Source: Viridibacillus arenosi (GTDB taxonomy: Bacteria; Bacillota; Bacilli; Bacillales_A; Planococcaceae). Taken from it: DNA of 54,712 nucleotides. Shown one piece after another: positions 30,089-39,078 of the stretch. The position numbers and the translations under genes were made by a program. The notes beneath the pieces are model-generated. The model worked only from the letters and a program-made list of their open reading frames with translations. It was not told the origin of the DNA and did no database searches. The stretch spans positions 1 to 54,712 of the forward strand of contig NZ_MSPW01000017.1 of the NCBI RefSeq assembly GCF_001955655.1, in the 5' to 3' direction. Within the stretch, counting starts at the first letter, position 1. Each line of letters starts with the position of its first letter.

Positions 30089-31264
30089 CTATTGTTTCCA
30101 ATAATCGGCCATTTCCCGGTCGAGATATACCCAACCTTTCCATGAAATATGAATTGTATCACTAATAAAATGCGGCTCGTACTCGTAACCAGTAAAATCA
30201 ACAAGTGGGAAACCAGCATTTTGCACCTGCTTATTAATCTTCGCATAATATTCTTCTCGACGTTCTTTTGGGAACCCTGCATAATCGTACCATTTTCCAT
30301 TCACAGGAATAGATACGAACATTGGTTTAGCACCCGCATCCTTTAGTACATCTAAGACCATTTGAAAATCTTCATACTCAGGTGACTCTGTGTAGCTTTC
30401 GTGTTTACGGAAGTCTTTGAGTTCATCTAACTTGAACTCTATCTTCTTTTTATAATATTTATCGTTAATAGATAAATCATTTGTTGTAATTCGCTGACTA
30501 CCATATTCATCTGCATGCTTCTTCAACTGCTCAAAAGATTTTCCAGCAACCATTTCTGGATTTGCATGTAGTTTTTCAAGCGGTTCTGCCATGATGGAGT
30601 AATACAAATCTTTTTTCTCCATTAACTTTTTATTTATTAAAGCTACTGGTTTTGCTAAAGCTGCTTTTATTGGGTACTTGACACCATCTGTTACTTCATT
30701 TTCATAAATTGTTGATAAAACAAAGTCTCTTTGTACACTATCAAACTGCAAAAGACGCTCCATTGCTTTTTTCTTCAACTGAGGATCCATCTTATTATTC
30801 AACGCTAAATCGTAAGACTGCAACATTGAATAGTTAGGTGAGAAATGGAAATCATCAACACCTGTTTCTGTAAACCATTGCGGTGAAATAATAAATACCA
30901 ATTTCTTATTTTTCAAATTCCCTTCTTGCTCTGCAAAATTCAAAAAATGATGAATGGATTGCGTACCCCCACGGCCATGTAAATACGTCGTAAAGCCTTC
31001 GTCATTGGCTTTAAAATAGTTATATGGATGGAATGGATCAAAGCGATTTAACTCAGATGAGCCATAGATTGGGAACATATTCGGCTCTTGTAGTAAACGA
31101 TTTTGGAAATACTCCCCTTGGAACATTAATGGATTCAGAGCTGTTTTGGAATGTTCTACATCTTTATCTGAGATTAAAAAACCAAGCCATTTATTTGGTA
31201 TAAATAAAAATACTAAAAACAGAATTACCGCAATGATGAGCGGTAAGAAGGCATACTTTCTCAT
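30089..31264 (-). CDS. dltD: DltD, teichoic acid D-alanylation esterase/transferase
   Basis: Membrane-anchored extracytoplasmic SGNH-type enzyme of lipoteichoic acid D-alanylation. The 391-residue protein has one N-terminal membrane segment (about 6-28). Ser70 lies in GSSE, and the C-terminal Asp369/His372 in DTIHISWKGW complete the triad. Length and motifs are normal. The start overlaps dltC by 4 nt. Confidence 0.95.
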   Translation of the reverse strand: MRKYAFLPLIIAVILFLVFLFIPNKWLGFLISDKDVEHSKTALNPLMFQGEYFQNRLLQEPNMFPIYGSSELNRFDPFHPYNYFKANDEGFTTYLHGRGGTQSIHHFLNFAEQEGNLKNKKLVFIISPQWFTETGVDDFHFSPNYSMLQSYDLALNNKMDPQLKKKAMERLLQFDSVQRDFVLSTIYENEVTDGVKYPIKAALAKPVALINKKLMEKKDLYYSIMAEPLEKLHANPEMVAGKSFEQLKKHADEYGSQRITTNDLSINDKYYKKKIEFKLDELKDFRKHESYTESPEYEDFQMVLDVLKDAGAKPMFVSIPVNGKWYDYAGFPKERREEYYAKINKQVQNAGFPLVDFTGYEYEPHFISDTIHISWKGWVYLDREMADYWKQ

Positions 31265-31494
31265 ACACGCTCAGCTAACTGCTCTGCGATACGATTCGGT
31301 GTATTCCACTCCTCGCGCGTAAACTCTGTAATCGATACTGAAATACCAAATTTTTCTTCTACTTCTACTAGAAACGTAATAATGCCAAACGAATCTAGTA
31401 AACCTTCTTCAAATAAATCAATATCAGGTTGCTCTACAACTACATCTTCCTGACATACCTCTGCTAATAATTCATATACTTTTTGTTTTTCCAT
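31261..31494 (-). CDS. dltC: D-alanyl carrier protein DltC
   Basis: Acyl-carrier-type protein holding D-alanine on a phosphopantetheine arm. The 77-residue acidic helical protein has the attachment motif LDSFG with Ser35. It is loaded by DltA and donates to DltB. It lies 17 nt after dltB and overlaps dltD. Confidence 0.95.
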   Translation of the reverse strand: MEKQKVYELLAEVCQEDVVVEQPDIDLFEEGLLDSFGIITFLVEVEEKFGISVSITEFTREEWNTPNRIAEQLAERV

Positions 31495-31511
31495 CTTAAT
31501 CTAACTCCTTA

Positions 31512-32681
31512 TTATTTAAATAGTTGTCCAGAGAAAATATAAAATCCAAAGCAAATAAAGTTAAATGTTATAAACACAGATACAACATGTGTCCATTTAT
31601 TTTTTGGCCATAGTTTATGTTTTCGATTCCACCGATCGAAGAAATCATATCCCACAATAAGTGCTGCATGATACAAGCCATAAATAACAAAATGCCATTC
31701 TAACCCATGCCAAACACCCATGATGAAGAATAATAGAAAATAACCAATATTAGAAACCGTATAGCGATTTTTAATCCACTTTTTCTTTGTCATCCAAAAT
31801 ACAAATCGCATATATACATAGTCTCTAAACCAGAATGATAGACTCATATGCCAACGATTCCAAAAGTCTTTAATATTTTTACTAATGAATGGCATGTTGA
31901 AGTTTTCTGGTGTTTTAACTCCCATTAAGTAGCTGACCCCTATAGCAAAGGCACTATAACCTGCAAAGTCAAAAAATAGATAAAGGCTGTAAACATACAT
32001 ATATGCTACGTTAGACCAAAATGGTGAATGAATATAAGTTGCGTGATCTGGTAAATACACAAGAATTTTGTTGTAAATTAAAAATGCTAAAATAAATTTG
32101 TATAAGAACCCTCGGAAAATACTATTAATGCCTAAATATAAAAGTTCTTTATACTCCTCTTTTGAAAAAGTCTTATTAACATCCTTCTCAAACCTTCTCC
32201 AACGATCAATTGGACCAGATGAGACAGTCGGGAAAAATAGTAGGAAGTAAATAAGTTCACCAACTGGTAGTGTCTGCTTCTTCATCAAGCCGTCACGTGT
32301 TTCAATAACTATCTGTACGGACTTAAATGTAATATAAGAAACACCAAGGAATCCAAATACATGATTCAAACCGAGTAACGGTAGTACTTTCACAAGCACT
32401 AATGGCAATATTGATAATACAACCATCGTACAAAATACAACTGTATTATTACGTTCTTTTCTGTAATGATGATAACCTTTAATTAAAACAATTTGAAAAA
32501 TCGTAAACAAAATAATAGATATTGCACCGGTTTTCGAATTCCCGAAGATGACGGCCAATATAACAATAGATACAAGCATATTATAAATTTTTGATGATTT
32601 ACCTAACAATCCAAGAATAATAGTAGGTAAAAGTAAAATGCCAATTAAAAAGAAAAATATAAACGAGCCATATGGAATCAT
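31512..32681 (-). CDS. dltB: D-alanyl transfer protein DltB (MBOAT)
   Basis: Multipass membrane O-acyltransferase moving D-alanine from DltC across the membrane. The 389-residue protein has about ten hydrophobic segments. MBOAT motifs include NRWHMSLSFWFRDYVY (His278) and the catalytic-histidine motif MGVWHGLEW (His325). The start overlaps the dltA stop as ATGA. Confidence 0.95.
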   Translation of the reverse strand: MIPYGSFIFFFLIGILLLPTIILGLLGKSSKIYNMLVSIVILAVIFGNSKTGAISIILFTIFQIVLIKGYHHYRKERNNTVVFCTMVVLSILPLVLVKVLPLLGLNHVFGFLGVSYITFKSVQIVIETRDGLMKKQTLPVGELIYFLLFFPTVSSGPIDRWRRFEKDVNKTFSKEEYKELLYLGINSIFRGFLYKFILAFLIYNKILVYLPDHATYIHSPFWSNVAYMYVYSLYLFFDFAGYSAFAIGVSYLMGVKTPENFNMPFISKNIKDFWNRWHMSLSFWFRDYVYMRFVFWMTKKKWIKNRYTVSNIGYFLLFFIMGVWHGLEWHFVIYGLYHAALIVGYDFFDRWNRKHKLWPKNKWTHVVSVFITFNFICFGFYIFSGQLFK

Positions 32682-34198
32682 ACCATAACCTCAGCTACTA
32701 ATTGTTTTCTATTTATTTTACCATTGGATGTCATAGGTAACTGATCACAGTAATTAAATTTTCTTGGAATCATATATGCTGGCAAACCTTTTGCTAGTTC
32801 CTTTTTTATAGCGCTTGATAATTGATATTCTTTTTCAAAAGCGTGTTCTTTAGGCACGATATATGCTGCTAAAAAATCAATAGCCTCATTTTTATAAATC
32901 GGTACAACTACACATGAATCTACATACTGGCATTGTAATAAATGGTTTTCTATTTCTTCGATTTCCATTCTATAGCCATGAACCTTGACTTGGAAATCTG
33001 CACGACCACTATAGAAATGTAAGCCTTTTTTCTGATATCCGACATCACCTGTACGATACGCTTGTTGCCCTTTATATTCAAAAAAGACTTTTTCAGTTAA
33101 TGTTTCTTCTCCTAAATATCCCTTACTAACACTTGGTCCAACAATAATCATTTCACCTTTTTCACCATCAGGTAAAATTTGATCATCCTCATCTATAATA
33201 AGCATTTGAGTATCACCTTTTATATAACCTATTGGTAAAGAAATATGATCATCTAATAATTCAGCGGTTACTTCTATTGCTGAAACAGCTACAGTTGCCT
33301 CTGTTGGTCCATATGTATTGAAAATGCGTGCGTTCGGGAACAATTTCAATAACTTGTTTGCAACTTCTGTCGGCAATACTTCTCCGCAAAATAGGAACGT
33401 ATTTAACGACGGTAGCATCCCACTATTAAATTCAGGATTCATTAAACACATTTGTACGAATGATGGAGTGGATGTCCAAACATTTGTTTTTGACTGTGCT
33501 AATTGCCCAAACAAAACCTTAGGATTTGCTATCATCTCTTTTGTAATTGCGAATAATGTAGCACCCGTCGTTAGTGCAGGGTAAAGGTCCATTACTGACA
33601 AATCAAATGAAAATGGTGCTTGATTTAAAAATACCTTGCCCTCTGTTATCGGGAAATCTTCATGCATCCAATTAACAAAGCTCTCTAAATTTTGAACTGA
33701 AATTTGAACACCTTTAGGATTTCCTGTACTACCAGATGTATAAATAATATAAAAATTATCATTTTCTTTCACCCAAGTAGATGTTGATGTTCCATTGGAG
33801 TGTTTAGCAACTATATTTGCTAATTGATCTTCAGACATATAAGAAATTGATGACTCCTGAAGTGAATCTCTTTCTAGATTCTCTGTTTCGATGAGAAATG
33901 CTGCACCTGAGCAATTAATAATTTTTTGAATGCGTTCTTTTGGAATTGATACATCCACTGGAATATATGGGTGACCTGATTTTACGACTCCTAAAAAGGA
34001 GCTAACCATCATGGGTGCCATATGACCGTATACTATAATAGGTGCTTTCTTCGGGAGATTTAAAGTGGTTAAATACGCGGCTAATGATTCTGACTGTTTC
34101 CATAAATCTCCATAACTTAATGTCGCATCTCCATTTTGAAATGCAATAGAATCTTCATTATTTAAGGCTATATTTTGAATAGCCGAAAGTATATTCAA
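32678..34198 (-). CDS. dltA: D-alanine--carrier protein ligase DltA
   Basis: Adenylates D-alanine and loads it onto DltC. The 506-residue ANL-family enzyme has YTSGSTGNPKG (153-163), the NTYGPTEATVAVS motif, YRTGDVG and the C-terminal catalytic lysine in NGKINRK (Lys494). The TTG start at 34198 has GGAGGG 6 nt upstream. An open-frame extension to 34342 is rejected because it overlaps dltX in another frame and has no homology. B. subtilis DltA has 503 residues. Confidence 0.95.
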   Translation of the reverse strand: MNILSAIQNIALNNEDSIAFQNGDATLSYGDLWKQSESLAAYLTTLNLPKKAPIIVYGHMAPMMVSSFLGVVKSGHPYIPVDVSIPKERIQKIINCSGAAFLIETENLERDSLQESSISYMSEDQLANIVAKHSNGTSTSTWVKENDNFYIIYTSGSTGNPKGVQISVQNLESFVNWMHEDFPITEGKVFLNQAPFSFDLSVMDLYPALTTGATLFAITKEMIANPKVLFGQLAQSKTNVWTSTPSFVQMCLMNPEFNSGMLPSLNTFLFCGEVLPTEVANKLLKLFPNARIFNTYGPTEATVAVSAIEVTAELLDDHISLPIGYIKGDTQMLIIDEDDQILPDGEKGEMIIVGPSVSKGYLGEETLTEKVFFEYKGQQAYRTGDVGYQKKGLHFYSGRADFQVKVHGYRMEIEEIENHLLQCQYVDSCVVVPIYKNEAIDFLAAYIVPKEHAFEKEYQLSSAIKKELAKGLPAYMIPRKFNYCDQLPMTSNGKINRKQLVAEVMV

Positions 34199-34215
34199 TG
34201 GTAACCCTCCTAACT

Positions 34216-34362
34216 TTAAAATTCTGTATATATGAATGGACCGGCATTCATATCCTGAAAACCATATAAGAGAACGAGTAAAATGAGAATCGCCAAGTAA
34301 TAAATCGTCCGCATACTCACATACGTTACAGTATGATTCCAAAGCTTTCTTACTTTCTCCAT
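34216..34362 (-). CDS. dltX: DltX small membrane protein
   Basis: A 48-residue microprotein at the head of the dlt operon. It has a basic N terminus (MEKVRKLWNH), one membrane span (about 18-33, YLAILILLVLLYGF) and the conserved DltX C terminus GPFIYTEF, which docks in DltB. An AGGTAAATAGG-type ribosome binding site precedes the ATG. It is too short for many gene callers and is partly covered by a false extension of dltA. It ends 17 nt before dltA. Confidence 0.93.
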   Translation of the reverse strand: MEKVRKLWNHTVTYVSMRTIYYLAILILLVLLYGFQDMNAGPFIYTEF

Positions 34363-34450
34363 CCTATTTACCTCACATTTCTACAATTTAATCATTTACG
34401 ATACACCATTTCATCTATTATTACAATATCATGTCAATACCATTACATTA

Positions 34451-34476
34451 GACGTAATGAAGTAAAAGTTGTTCCT
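34451..34476 (-). promoter_or_regulatory. ECF-sigma-like promoter of dltXABCD
   Basis: Minus-strand AGGAAC (34471-34476), 16-nt spacer and CGTC (34451-34454) resemble the extracytoplasmic-function promoter pattern (TGAAAC, N16, CGTC) used by sigma-X/M/W in B. subtilis. There the dlt operon is an ECF target. It lies ~90 nt before the dltX ATG. A TTGACA at about 34411-34416 on the same strand lacks a convincing -10. Confidence 0.45.
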
Positions 34477-34542
34477 ACCTTCAACAACATGAAGACCTAA
34501 AGACTACATTTTTTCAAATAAATAGTAGTTAGGGTAAAGAAA

Positions 34543-34584
34543 TAGGCTTACCATCCTTATTTATAGATGGTAAGCCTTTTTTTG
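34543..34584 (-). terminator. Terminator-like hairpin after ctc
   Basis: Perfect stem GGCTTACCATC/GATGGTAAGCC with a 10-nt loop. On the minus strand (ctc direction) the downstream tract is TATTTCTTT, only moderately U-rich. The strong T-run (TTTTTTT) is on the plus-strand side, so it may work in both directions. Confidence 0.75.
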
Positions 34585-34593
34585 AAATTTATT

Positions 34594-35205
34594 TTATCTT
34601 GCACCGATAATCTCTTCAGAAGTTGCTTTTTCATCAACTTCTGTTGATTCAGTTTCAACTGTAGGCGCAGATACCGTAACAAGAAGAAAGTCATCCGTAT
34701 CTAGAATTTCGAATGTTGACGTGCTACGAATATCACCAACAGCTAAAGTGTCACCAATCTCTAACGTTGAAATATCAACCTCTATTGATTCAGGAATATC
34801 TGATGGTTTAACTTTAATTGTTACTTCACGATTAGGCTGTTGGAGAATGCCGCCCTCTTTTGCCCCTAATGAATCGCCAGTAAGATTTACTGGTACACTC
34901 ACTTCTAAAGCATCTGACATATTAACTGCTAAAAAATCTAAGTGAACTAATGTCCCCTTCAATGCACATTTTTGAGCTTCATTTAATACGGCGTTTAATT
35001 TTTCACCATCAATTTCTAATGTTACTATGGAATTTTTACCATCTAAACGTAATGCTTTTTCATACTCTCTTGCATTAATCGTAATTGGAGTTGCCTCTGT
35101 TTTATAACCATATACCACAGCTGGTACAAAACCTCTTTGTCGAAGTTCAGTTAGTGCAGAATGATTTTCAACCTTACGCTTTTTTGCATGAACTACAGTA
35201 CTCAT
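34594..35205 (-). CDS. ctc: 50S ribosomal protein L25/general stress protein Ctc
   Basis: Binds 5S rRNA in the 50S subunit, with a stress role in Bacillus. The 203-residue protein has the L25 N-terminal beta-barrel (about 1-95, with RQRGFVPAVVYG). The TL5 C-terminal domain (96-180, KPSDIPESIEVDISTLEIGD) is followed by an acidic tail. It lies downstream of prs with a sigma-B-like promoter in the gap, as in B. subtilis. Confidence 0.95.
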   Translation of the reverse strand: MSTVVHAKKRKVENHSALTELRQRGFVPAVVYGYKTEATPITINAREYEKALRLDGKNSIVTLEIDGEKLNAVLNEAQKCALKGTLVHLDFLAVNMSDALEVSVPVNLTGDSLGAKEGGILQQPNREVTIKVKPSDIPESIEVDISTLEIGDTLAVGDIRSTSTFEILDTDDFLLVTVSAPTVETESTEVDEKATSEEIIGAR

Positions 35206-35252
35206 ATAGATACATGTCTCCCTTCCTAGTTAACATAGTCACATTAATATAT

Positions 35253-35278
35253 GTACCCTGTTAGCTAGGAATTCAAAC
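35253..35278 (-). promoter_or_regulatory. Sigma-B-like promoter of ctc
   Basis: Minus-strand GTTTGA (35273-35278), 14-nt spacer and GGGTAC (35253-35258): each box is one base from the sigma-B consensus GTTTAA-N14-GGGTAT. B. subtilis ctc is the classic sigma-B gene. The inverted repeat CCTAGTTAACA (35225-35235)/TGTTAGCTAGG (35259-35269) brackets the -10 and expected start site. Confidence 0.6.
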
Positions 35279-35289
35279 ATTTACCATTA

Positions 35290-36249
35290 TTAATCAAATA
35301 AAGTACTTACTGATTTGTTCTCATAGATTCTTACAATTGCATCAGCTAATAGAGTTGCAACAGATAGTTGTTTAATTTTAGGTGATTTTTTCTCATCCGG
35401 TAATTGAATAGAGTTTGTAATCACTAATTCTTTAATAACAGAGTTATCAATGCGCTCAATAGCTGGACCTGATAATACAGGGTGTGTACAGCAAGCGTAA
35501 ACTTCTTTAGCACCTGCTTTAACTAATGCGTCAGCACCGATTGTAATTGTACCTGCCGTATCAATAATATCATCGATTAAGATTGCTACTTTACCATCAA
35601 CACTACCAACAATATTCATAACTTCTGCAACGTTTGGACGTGGACGACGTTTGTCAATTATAGCTATTGGAGCTTTTAAGCGATCCGCCATTTTACGAGC
35701 ACGTGTTACACCACCATGGTCTGGTGATACGATAACAACATCTTCTGATTTGAAACCTTTTGCTTTGAAATGATCAGATAATAGCGGTACACCGATTAAG
35801 TGATCCATTAAGATGTCGAAGAAGCCTTGAATTTGTGGAGCATGCAAGTCAAGAACGATTGCACGAGTAGCTCCTGCAGTTTCTAGTAAGTTAGCCACTA
35901 ATTTAGCCGTAATCGGTTCACGTGCACGCGCTTTACGATCTTGGCGAGCATAACCATAGTAAGGTAATACTACGTTTACTGTGCGCGCTGAAGCACGTTT
36001 CACGGCATCTACCATAATAAGTAATTCCATTAAGTTTTCGTTTACTGGAGCTGAAGTAGACTGTACGATAAATACGTCACAACCACGAATACTTTCCTCA
36101 ATATTAATTTGAATTTCTCCATCACTGAAATGTTTAACGGAGCATTTTCCTAGCTCGACACCTACTTCTTTAGCAATTTCTTCAGCTAAAGGTATATTCG
36201 AGTTTAATGAAAAGATTTTTAACTTTGAGTTGGCATATTGATACGGCAT
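35290..36249 (-). CDS. prs: Ribose-phosphate pyrophosphokinase (PRPP synthetase)
   Basis: Makes PRPP from ribose 5-phosphate and ATP for nucleotide, His and Trp synthesis. The 319-residue class I enzyme has the ATP-site [16 protein letters not shown], the [12 protein letters not shown] signature and the ribose-phosphate loop [16 protein letters not shown] precedes the ATG by 5 nt. It lies 22 nt after glmU, so the two are co-transcribed. Confidence 0.97.
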   Translation of the reverse strand: MPYQYANSKLKIFSLNSNIPLAEEIAKEVGVELGKCSVKHFSDGEIQINIEESIRGCDVFIVQSTSAPVNENLMELLIMVDAVKRASARTVNVVLPYYGYARQDRKARAREPITAKLVANLLETAGATRAIVLDLHAPQIQGFFDILMDHLIGVPLLSDHFKAKGFKSEDVVIVSPDHGGVTRARKMADRLKAPIAIIDKRRPRPNVAEVMNIVGSVDGKVAILIDDIIDTAGTITIGADALVKAGAKEVYACCTHPVLSGPAIERIDNSVIKELVITNSIQLPDEKKSPKIKQLSVATLLADAIVRIYENKSVSTLFD

Positions 36250-36271
36250 GATGGCCTCCTGGTAATTTTAA

Positions 36272-37642
36272 TTATTTTAATTTTAGTTTGGTAACATAAT
36301 TATCTTTATTTTCTTGTCTAGAACGTGCAATTGCTAGTGCGTCAGCGGGTATATCTTTTGTAATTGTCGAACCAGCTGCTACATATGAGCCTTTTCCTAC
36401 CGTTACGGGTGCAACTAAATTAGAGTTACAACCCACAAAAGCATTATCTTCAATCACTGTTTTAAACTTGTTTTTCCCATCATAATTGACGGTAATTGTA
36501 CCGCAACCTATATTGACTTCAGTACCTACTTCAGCGTCTCCTAAGTACGATAAATGAGACACTTTACTACCATTGTCTATTTTTGTTTTCTTCACTTCAA
36601 CGAAGTTTCCAATCTTCACACGATCGCCCAAATCAGAATCTGGTCGGATATGTGCAAATGGACCAACAGCTGTATCCTCACCGATGACGCTTTCACGTAC
36701 TACAGAAGAATGGACAGTCGTACGATTTCCAATTCGGCTATTTTGAATATGACTATTAGGACCAATGATGCAATCTTCTCCAATGCTAGAAGCACCTTCT
36801 ATGATAACACCTGGTTGGATGACTGTATCACGACCAATTTGTGCATCAACGCTTATATATGTGTTAATAGGGTTAATAATCGTCACCCCATTGCGCATAT
36901 GTTGTTCGTTAATTCTAGCACGCATTGTTTCTTCAGCTTGAGATAAAGCAAAGCGGTCGTTAACACCAAGCGTTTCAGCAAAGTTTTCAGTTACATATGC
37001 TGCAACTACTTCACCTTGTTTTTGTAAAATTTCAATGACATCCGGTAAATAGTATTCACCTTGGGCATTATCATTTTTTACAAGTTTCAACGCAGCAAAT
37101 AACGCTTTATTATCAAAGCAATATGTGCCAGTGTTGATTTCTTTTACTTGTCGTTGTTCAGGAGTTGCATCTTTTTGTTCAACAATTTGAGCAACCTGTT
37201 GATCTGTAGAGCGAAGAATTCGACCATAGCCAGTAGGGTCTTCAGCAATAGCAGTTAAAATTGTTGCTTTGGCATGATTAGATTCATGATGCTCGAACAA
37301 CGCTTTCATTGTTTCGGGGCGAATTAAAGGTGTATCCCCACAAATAACAATCGTTGTGCCTTCTAAATCTCCAAGGATCGGTTCCACCTGTTGAACGGCA
37401 TGTGCAGTACCAAGCTGTTCCGCTTGTAATACATACTCACTTTTTTCACCAAGTTGTTCCTTTACCTTTTCAGCACCATAACCTACGATCGTTACTATAC
37501 GTTCAACATCTAATGTTTGAATATGATCAACTACATGCTCAACCATTGGTTTTCCACAAACCGGATGAAGAACTTTATATAATTTGGACTTCATACGCGT
37601 ACCTTGGCCAGCAGCCAGTATAACGGCATAAACATTCGTCAT
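36272..37642 (-). CDS. glmU: Bifunctional GlmU (UDP-GlcNAc synthesis)
   Basis: Acetylates glucosamine 1-phosphate and uridylylates the product to UDP-GlcNAc, feeding peptidoglycan and teichoic acid. The 456-residue protein has an N-terminal nucleotidyltransferase ([27 protein letters not shown]). The C-terminal left-handed beta-helix acetyltransferase (hexapeptide repeats from ~250, [26 protein letters not shown]) is complete. GGAGG lies 9 nt before the ATG. Confidence 0.97.
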   Translation of the reverse strand: MTNVYAVILAAGQGTRMKSKLYKVLHPVCGKPMVEHVVDHIQTLDVERIVTIVGYGAEKVKEQLGEKSEYVLQAEQLGTAHAVQQVEPILGDLEGTTIVICGDTPLIRPETMKALFEHHESNHAKATILTAIAEDPTGYGRILRSTDQQVAQIVEQKDATPEQRQVKEINTGTYCFDNKALFAALKLVKNDNAQGEYYLPDVIEILQKQGEVVAAYVTENFAETLGVNDRFALSQAEETMRARINEQHMRNGVTIINPINTYISVDAQIGRDTVIQPGVIIEGASSIGEDCIIGPNSHIQNSRIGNRTTVHSSVVRESVIGEDTAVGPFAHIRPDSDLGDRVKIGNFVEVKKTKIDNGSKVSHLSYLGDAEVGTEVNIGCGTITVNYDGKNKFKTVIEDNAFVGCNSNLVAPVTVGKGSYVAAGSTITKDIPADALAIARSRQENKDNYVTKLKLK

Positions 37643-37679
37643 TTCGCAAGTCCTCCATTTTAGCTGATTTTCTCTTTTG

Positions 37680-37708
37680 ACTATAAAGCAAATTTAGTTA
37701 ATTTTCAA
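37680..37708 (-). promoter_or_regulatory. glmU-prs promoter (sigma-A)
   Basis: Minus-strand TTGAAA (37703-37708), 17-nt spacer and TATAGT (37680-37685), about 38 nt before the glmU ATG. Confidence 0.65.
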
Positions 37709-38072
37709 GGCTTCCCCACTTGACAAAACTATGACAAACAATTTATTATTAAAATCTTTTGTTTTTTTATAAAAAAATTCCAGTAACTATACTTTTAAAT
37801 TAAAACTTACTTTTAAAGCGTTTATCCCATATAAATAAATATCAATATTCAAATATCCCTCTAATTTAGTTTCTTTAACACTCTATATATGACTAATAAA
37901 TAAATAGATTTTAAGTCTATAAAGAATATTCACATGCGAAGATTTAATACAAATTTTTATATAATTGTATTATCAGCATAAAAATCTATTAATTATTTCT
38001 TATCTAAGTAGTTTGTAGACTCCTATTTCTCTATTTACTAAACTAGCAAACGTAAAAAATTTAATATACACG
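37709..38072. other. A/T-rich gap between the glmU promoter and the spoVG terminator
   Basis: About 360 bp of strongly A/T-rich DNA with no ORF that has a ribosome binding site, no tRNA-like fold and no obvious terminator. I see nothing further that can be named. It could serve as a binding region for AbrB-like proteins, which favour such DNA, but that is speculation. Confidence 0.5.
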
Positions 38073-38104
38073 AAAAAGAGCCCATTCTATATGAATGGGC
38101 TCTA
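38073..38104 (-). terminator. Terminator after spoVG
   Basis: Minus-strand stem AGAGCCCATTC/GAATGGGCTCT followed by TTTTT, just beyond the spoVG stop. Confidence 0.93.
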
Positions 38105-38114
38105 AATTTGCGGA

Positions 38115-38411
38115 TTATTGAATTTCCTGATGTTCTTCATAAACCGTCGCTTCTTCATCACTCGACTCTTCATAAGCTTTAAGTACAGCTTCTTGAATTT
38201 TCGTACGAGTTCCAGAATTAATCGGATGTGCAATGTCACGAAATTCTCCGTCTGGAGTGCGCTTACTAGGCATTGCTACGAATAGCCCTGCGTTACCATC
38301 AATGACGCGAATATCATGAACTACAAATTCGTTGTCAAGTGTGATGGAAGCAATGGCACGCATACGTCCATCAGTTTGTACACGACGTAATCTTACATCT
38401 GTAACTTCCAT
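38115..38411 (-). CDS. spoVG: SpoVG RNA-binding regulator
   Basis: Small regulator (98 residues; B. subtilis 97) affecting septation and, in several Firmicutes, binding RNA and DNA. The sequence [38 protein letters not shown] and FRDIAHPI is diagnostic. The ATG at 38411 has AGGTGG 7 nt upstream; an extension to 38429 starts on the ribosome binding site. A sigma-H-type promoter lies just upstream, as for the classical spoVG gene. Confidence 0.96.
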   Translation of the reverse strand: MEVTDVRLRRVQTDGRMRAIASITLDNEFVVHDIRVIDGNAGLFVAMPSKRTPDGEFRDIAHPINSGTRTKIQEAVLKAYEESSDEEATVYEEHQEIQ

Positions 38412-38457
38412 TCTCTCACCACCTCTCATCTAAGATGCCAAAATGACTCTATCTACT

Positions 38458-38486
38458 TTATTCTATGTAAATTTATAGATTCCTTC
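38458..38486 (-). promoter_or_regulatory. Sigma-H-type promoter of spoVG
   Basis: Minus-strand -35 GAAGGAATC (38478-38486), 11-nt spacer and -10 ATAGAATAA (38458-38466). This fits RNAGGAWWW-N11/12-RNNGAATWW well. It lies about 45 nt before the spoVG ATG. Upstream is A/T-rich, compatible with AbrB repression known for B. subtilis spoVG. Confidence 0.7.
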
Positions 38487-38607
38487 TTTTTCCTTATTTA
38501 TTTTTTAAAAATTTCGAATGTTTACAATCCTATTATGTATTAGTCACTAATTGTCTTTAAATTACTTATTTATCCTATCCAGTTTTTACAAATAAAATGA
38601 TTATATA

Positions 38608-38654
38608 CAAAAAAGACTATCTAATAAGCTTACTAGCTTATTGATAGTCTTTTC
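38608..38654 (-). terminator. Terminator after ridA
   Basis: Minus-strand stem AAAGACTATCAATAAGCT/AGCTTATTAGATAGTCTTT with one mismatch and a 4-nt loop, followed by TTTTTT. It lies ~33 nt past the ridA stop. Confidence 0.93.
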
Positions 38655-38686
38655 ATATTTCATCTTTTCTTAAAGCTACTCTCTAC

Positions 38687-39061
38687 TTAGCCGATTACTG
38701 CAATGACTTCAATTTCTACTTTTGCATCTTTTGGCAAACGTGCAACTTCTACAGTTGTACGAGCAGGTTTATGCTCACCAAATTGCGCCGCATATACTTC
38801 ATTCATTGCTGCGAAGTCATTCATATCCGCGATAAACACTGTTGTTTTAACTACTTTTTCTAAAGAAGTGCCTGCTTCTTTAAGAACTGCTTTTAGATTC
38901 TCAAAAACTTGGTTTGTTTGTTCAGTGATGTCGCCATCTACAAACTCTCCGGCTGGTGTTAAAGGAATTTGACCTGAGCTATAAAAAACATTATTTAAAA
39001 TCATACCTTGTACGTATGGGCCAATTGCTGCTGGCGCATTTTTTGTTGCTACTACTTCCAT
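38687..39061 (-). CDS. ridA: RidA-family enamine/imine deaminase (YabJ)
   Basis: Hydrolyses reactive 2-aminoacrylate-type intermediates; in B. subtilis yabJ lies after purR and is required for full PurR function. The 124-residue protein has [33 protein letters not shown] and the substrate-arginine motif [13 protein letters not shown]. It lies 17 nt after purR, in one operon. Confidence 0.95.
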   Translation of the reverse strand: MEVVATKNAPAAIGPYVQGMILNNVFYSSGQIPLTPAGEFVDGDITEQTNQVFENLKAVLKEAGTSLEKVVKTTVFIADMNDFAAMNEVYAAQFGEHKPARTTVEVARLPKDAKVEIEVIAVIG

Positions 39062-39078
39062 CTTTCATTTCCACCCTT

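Noticed and set aside
34199-34342. N-terminal extension of dltA
   Set aside because: It overlaps dltX in a different frame, lacks a ribosome binding site, and the TTG at 34198 has a clear one.
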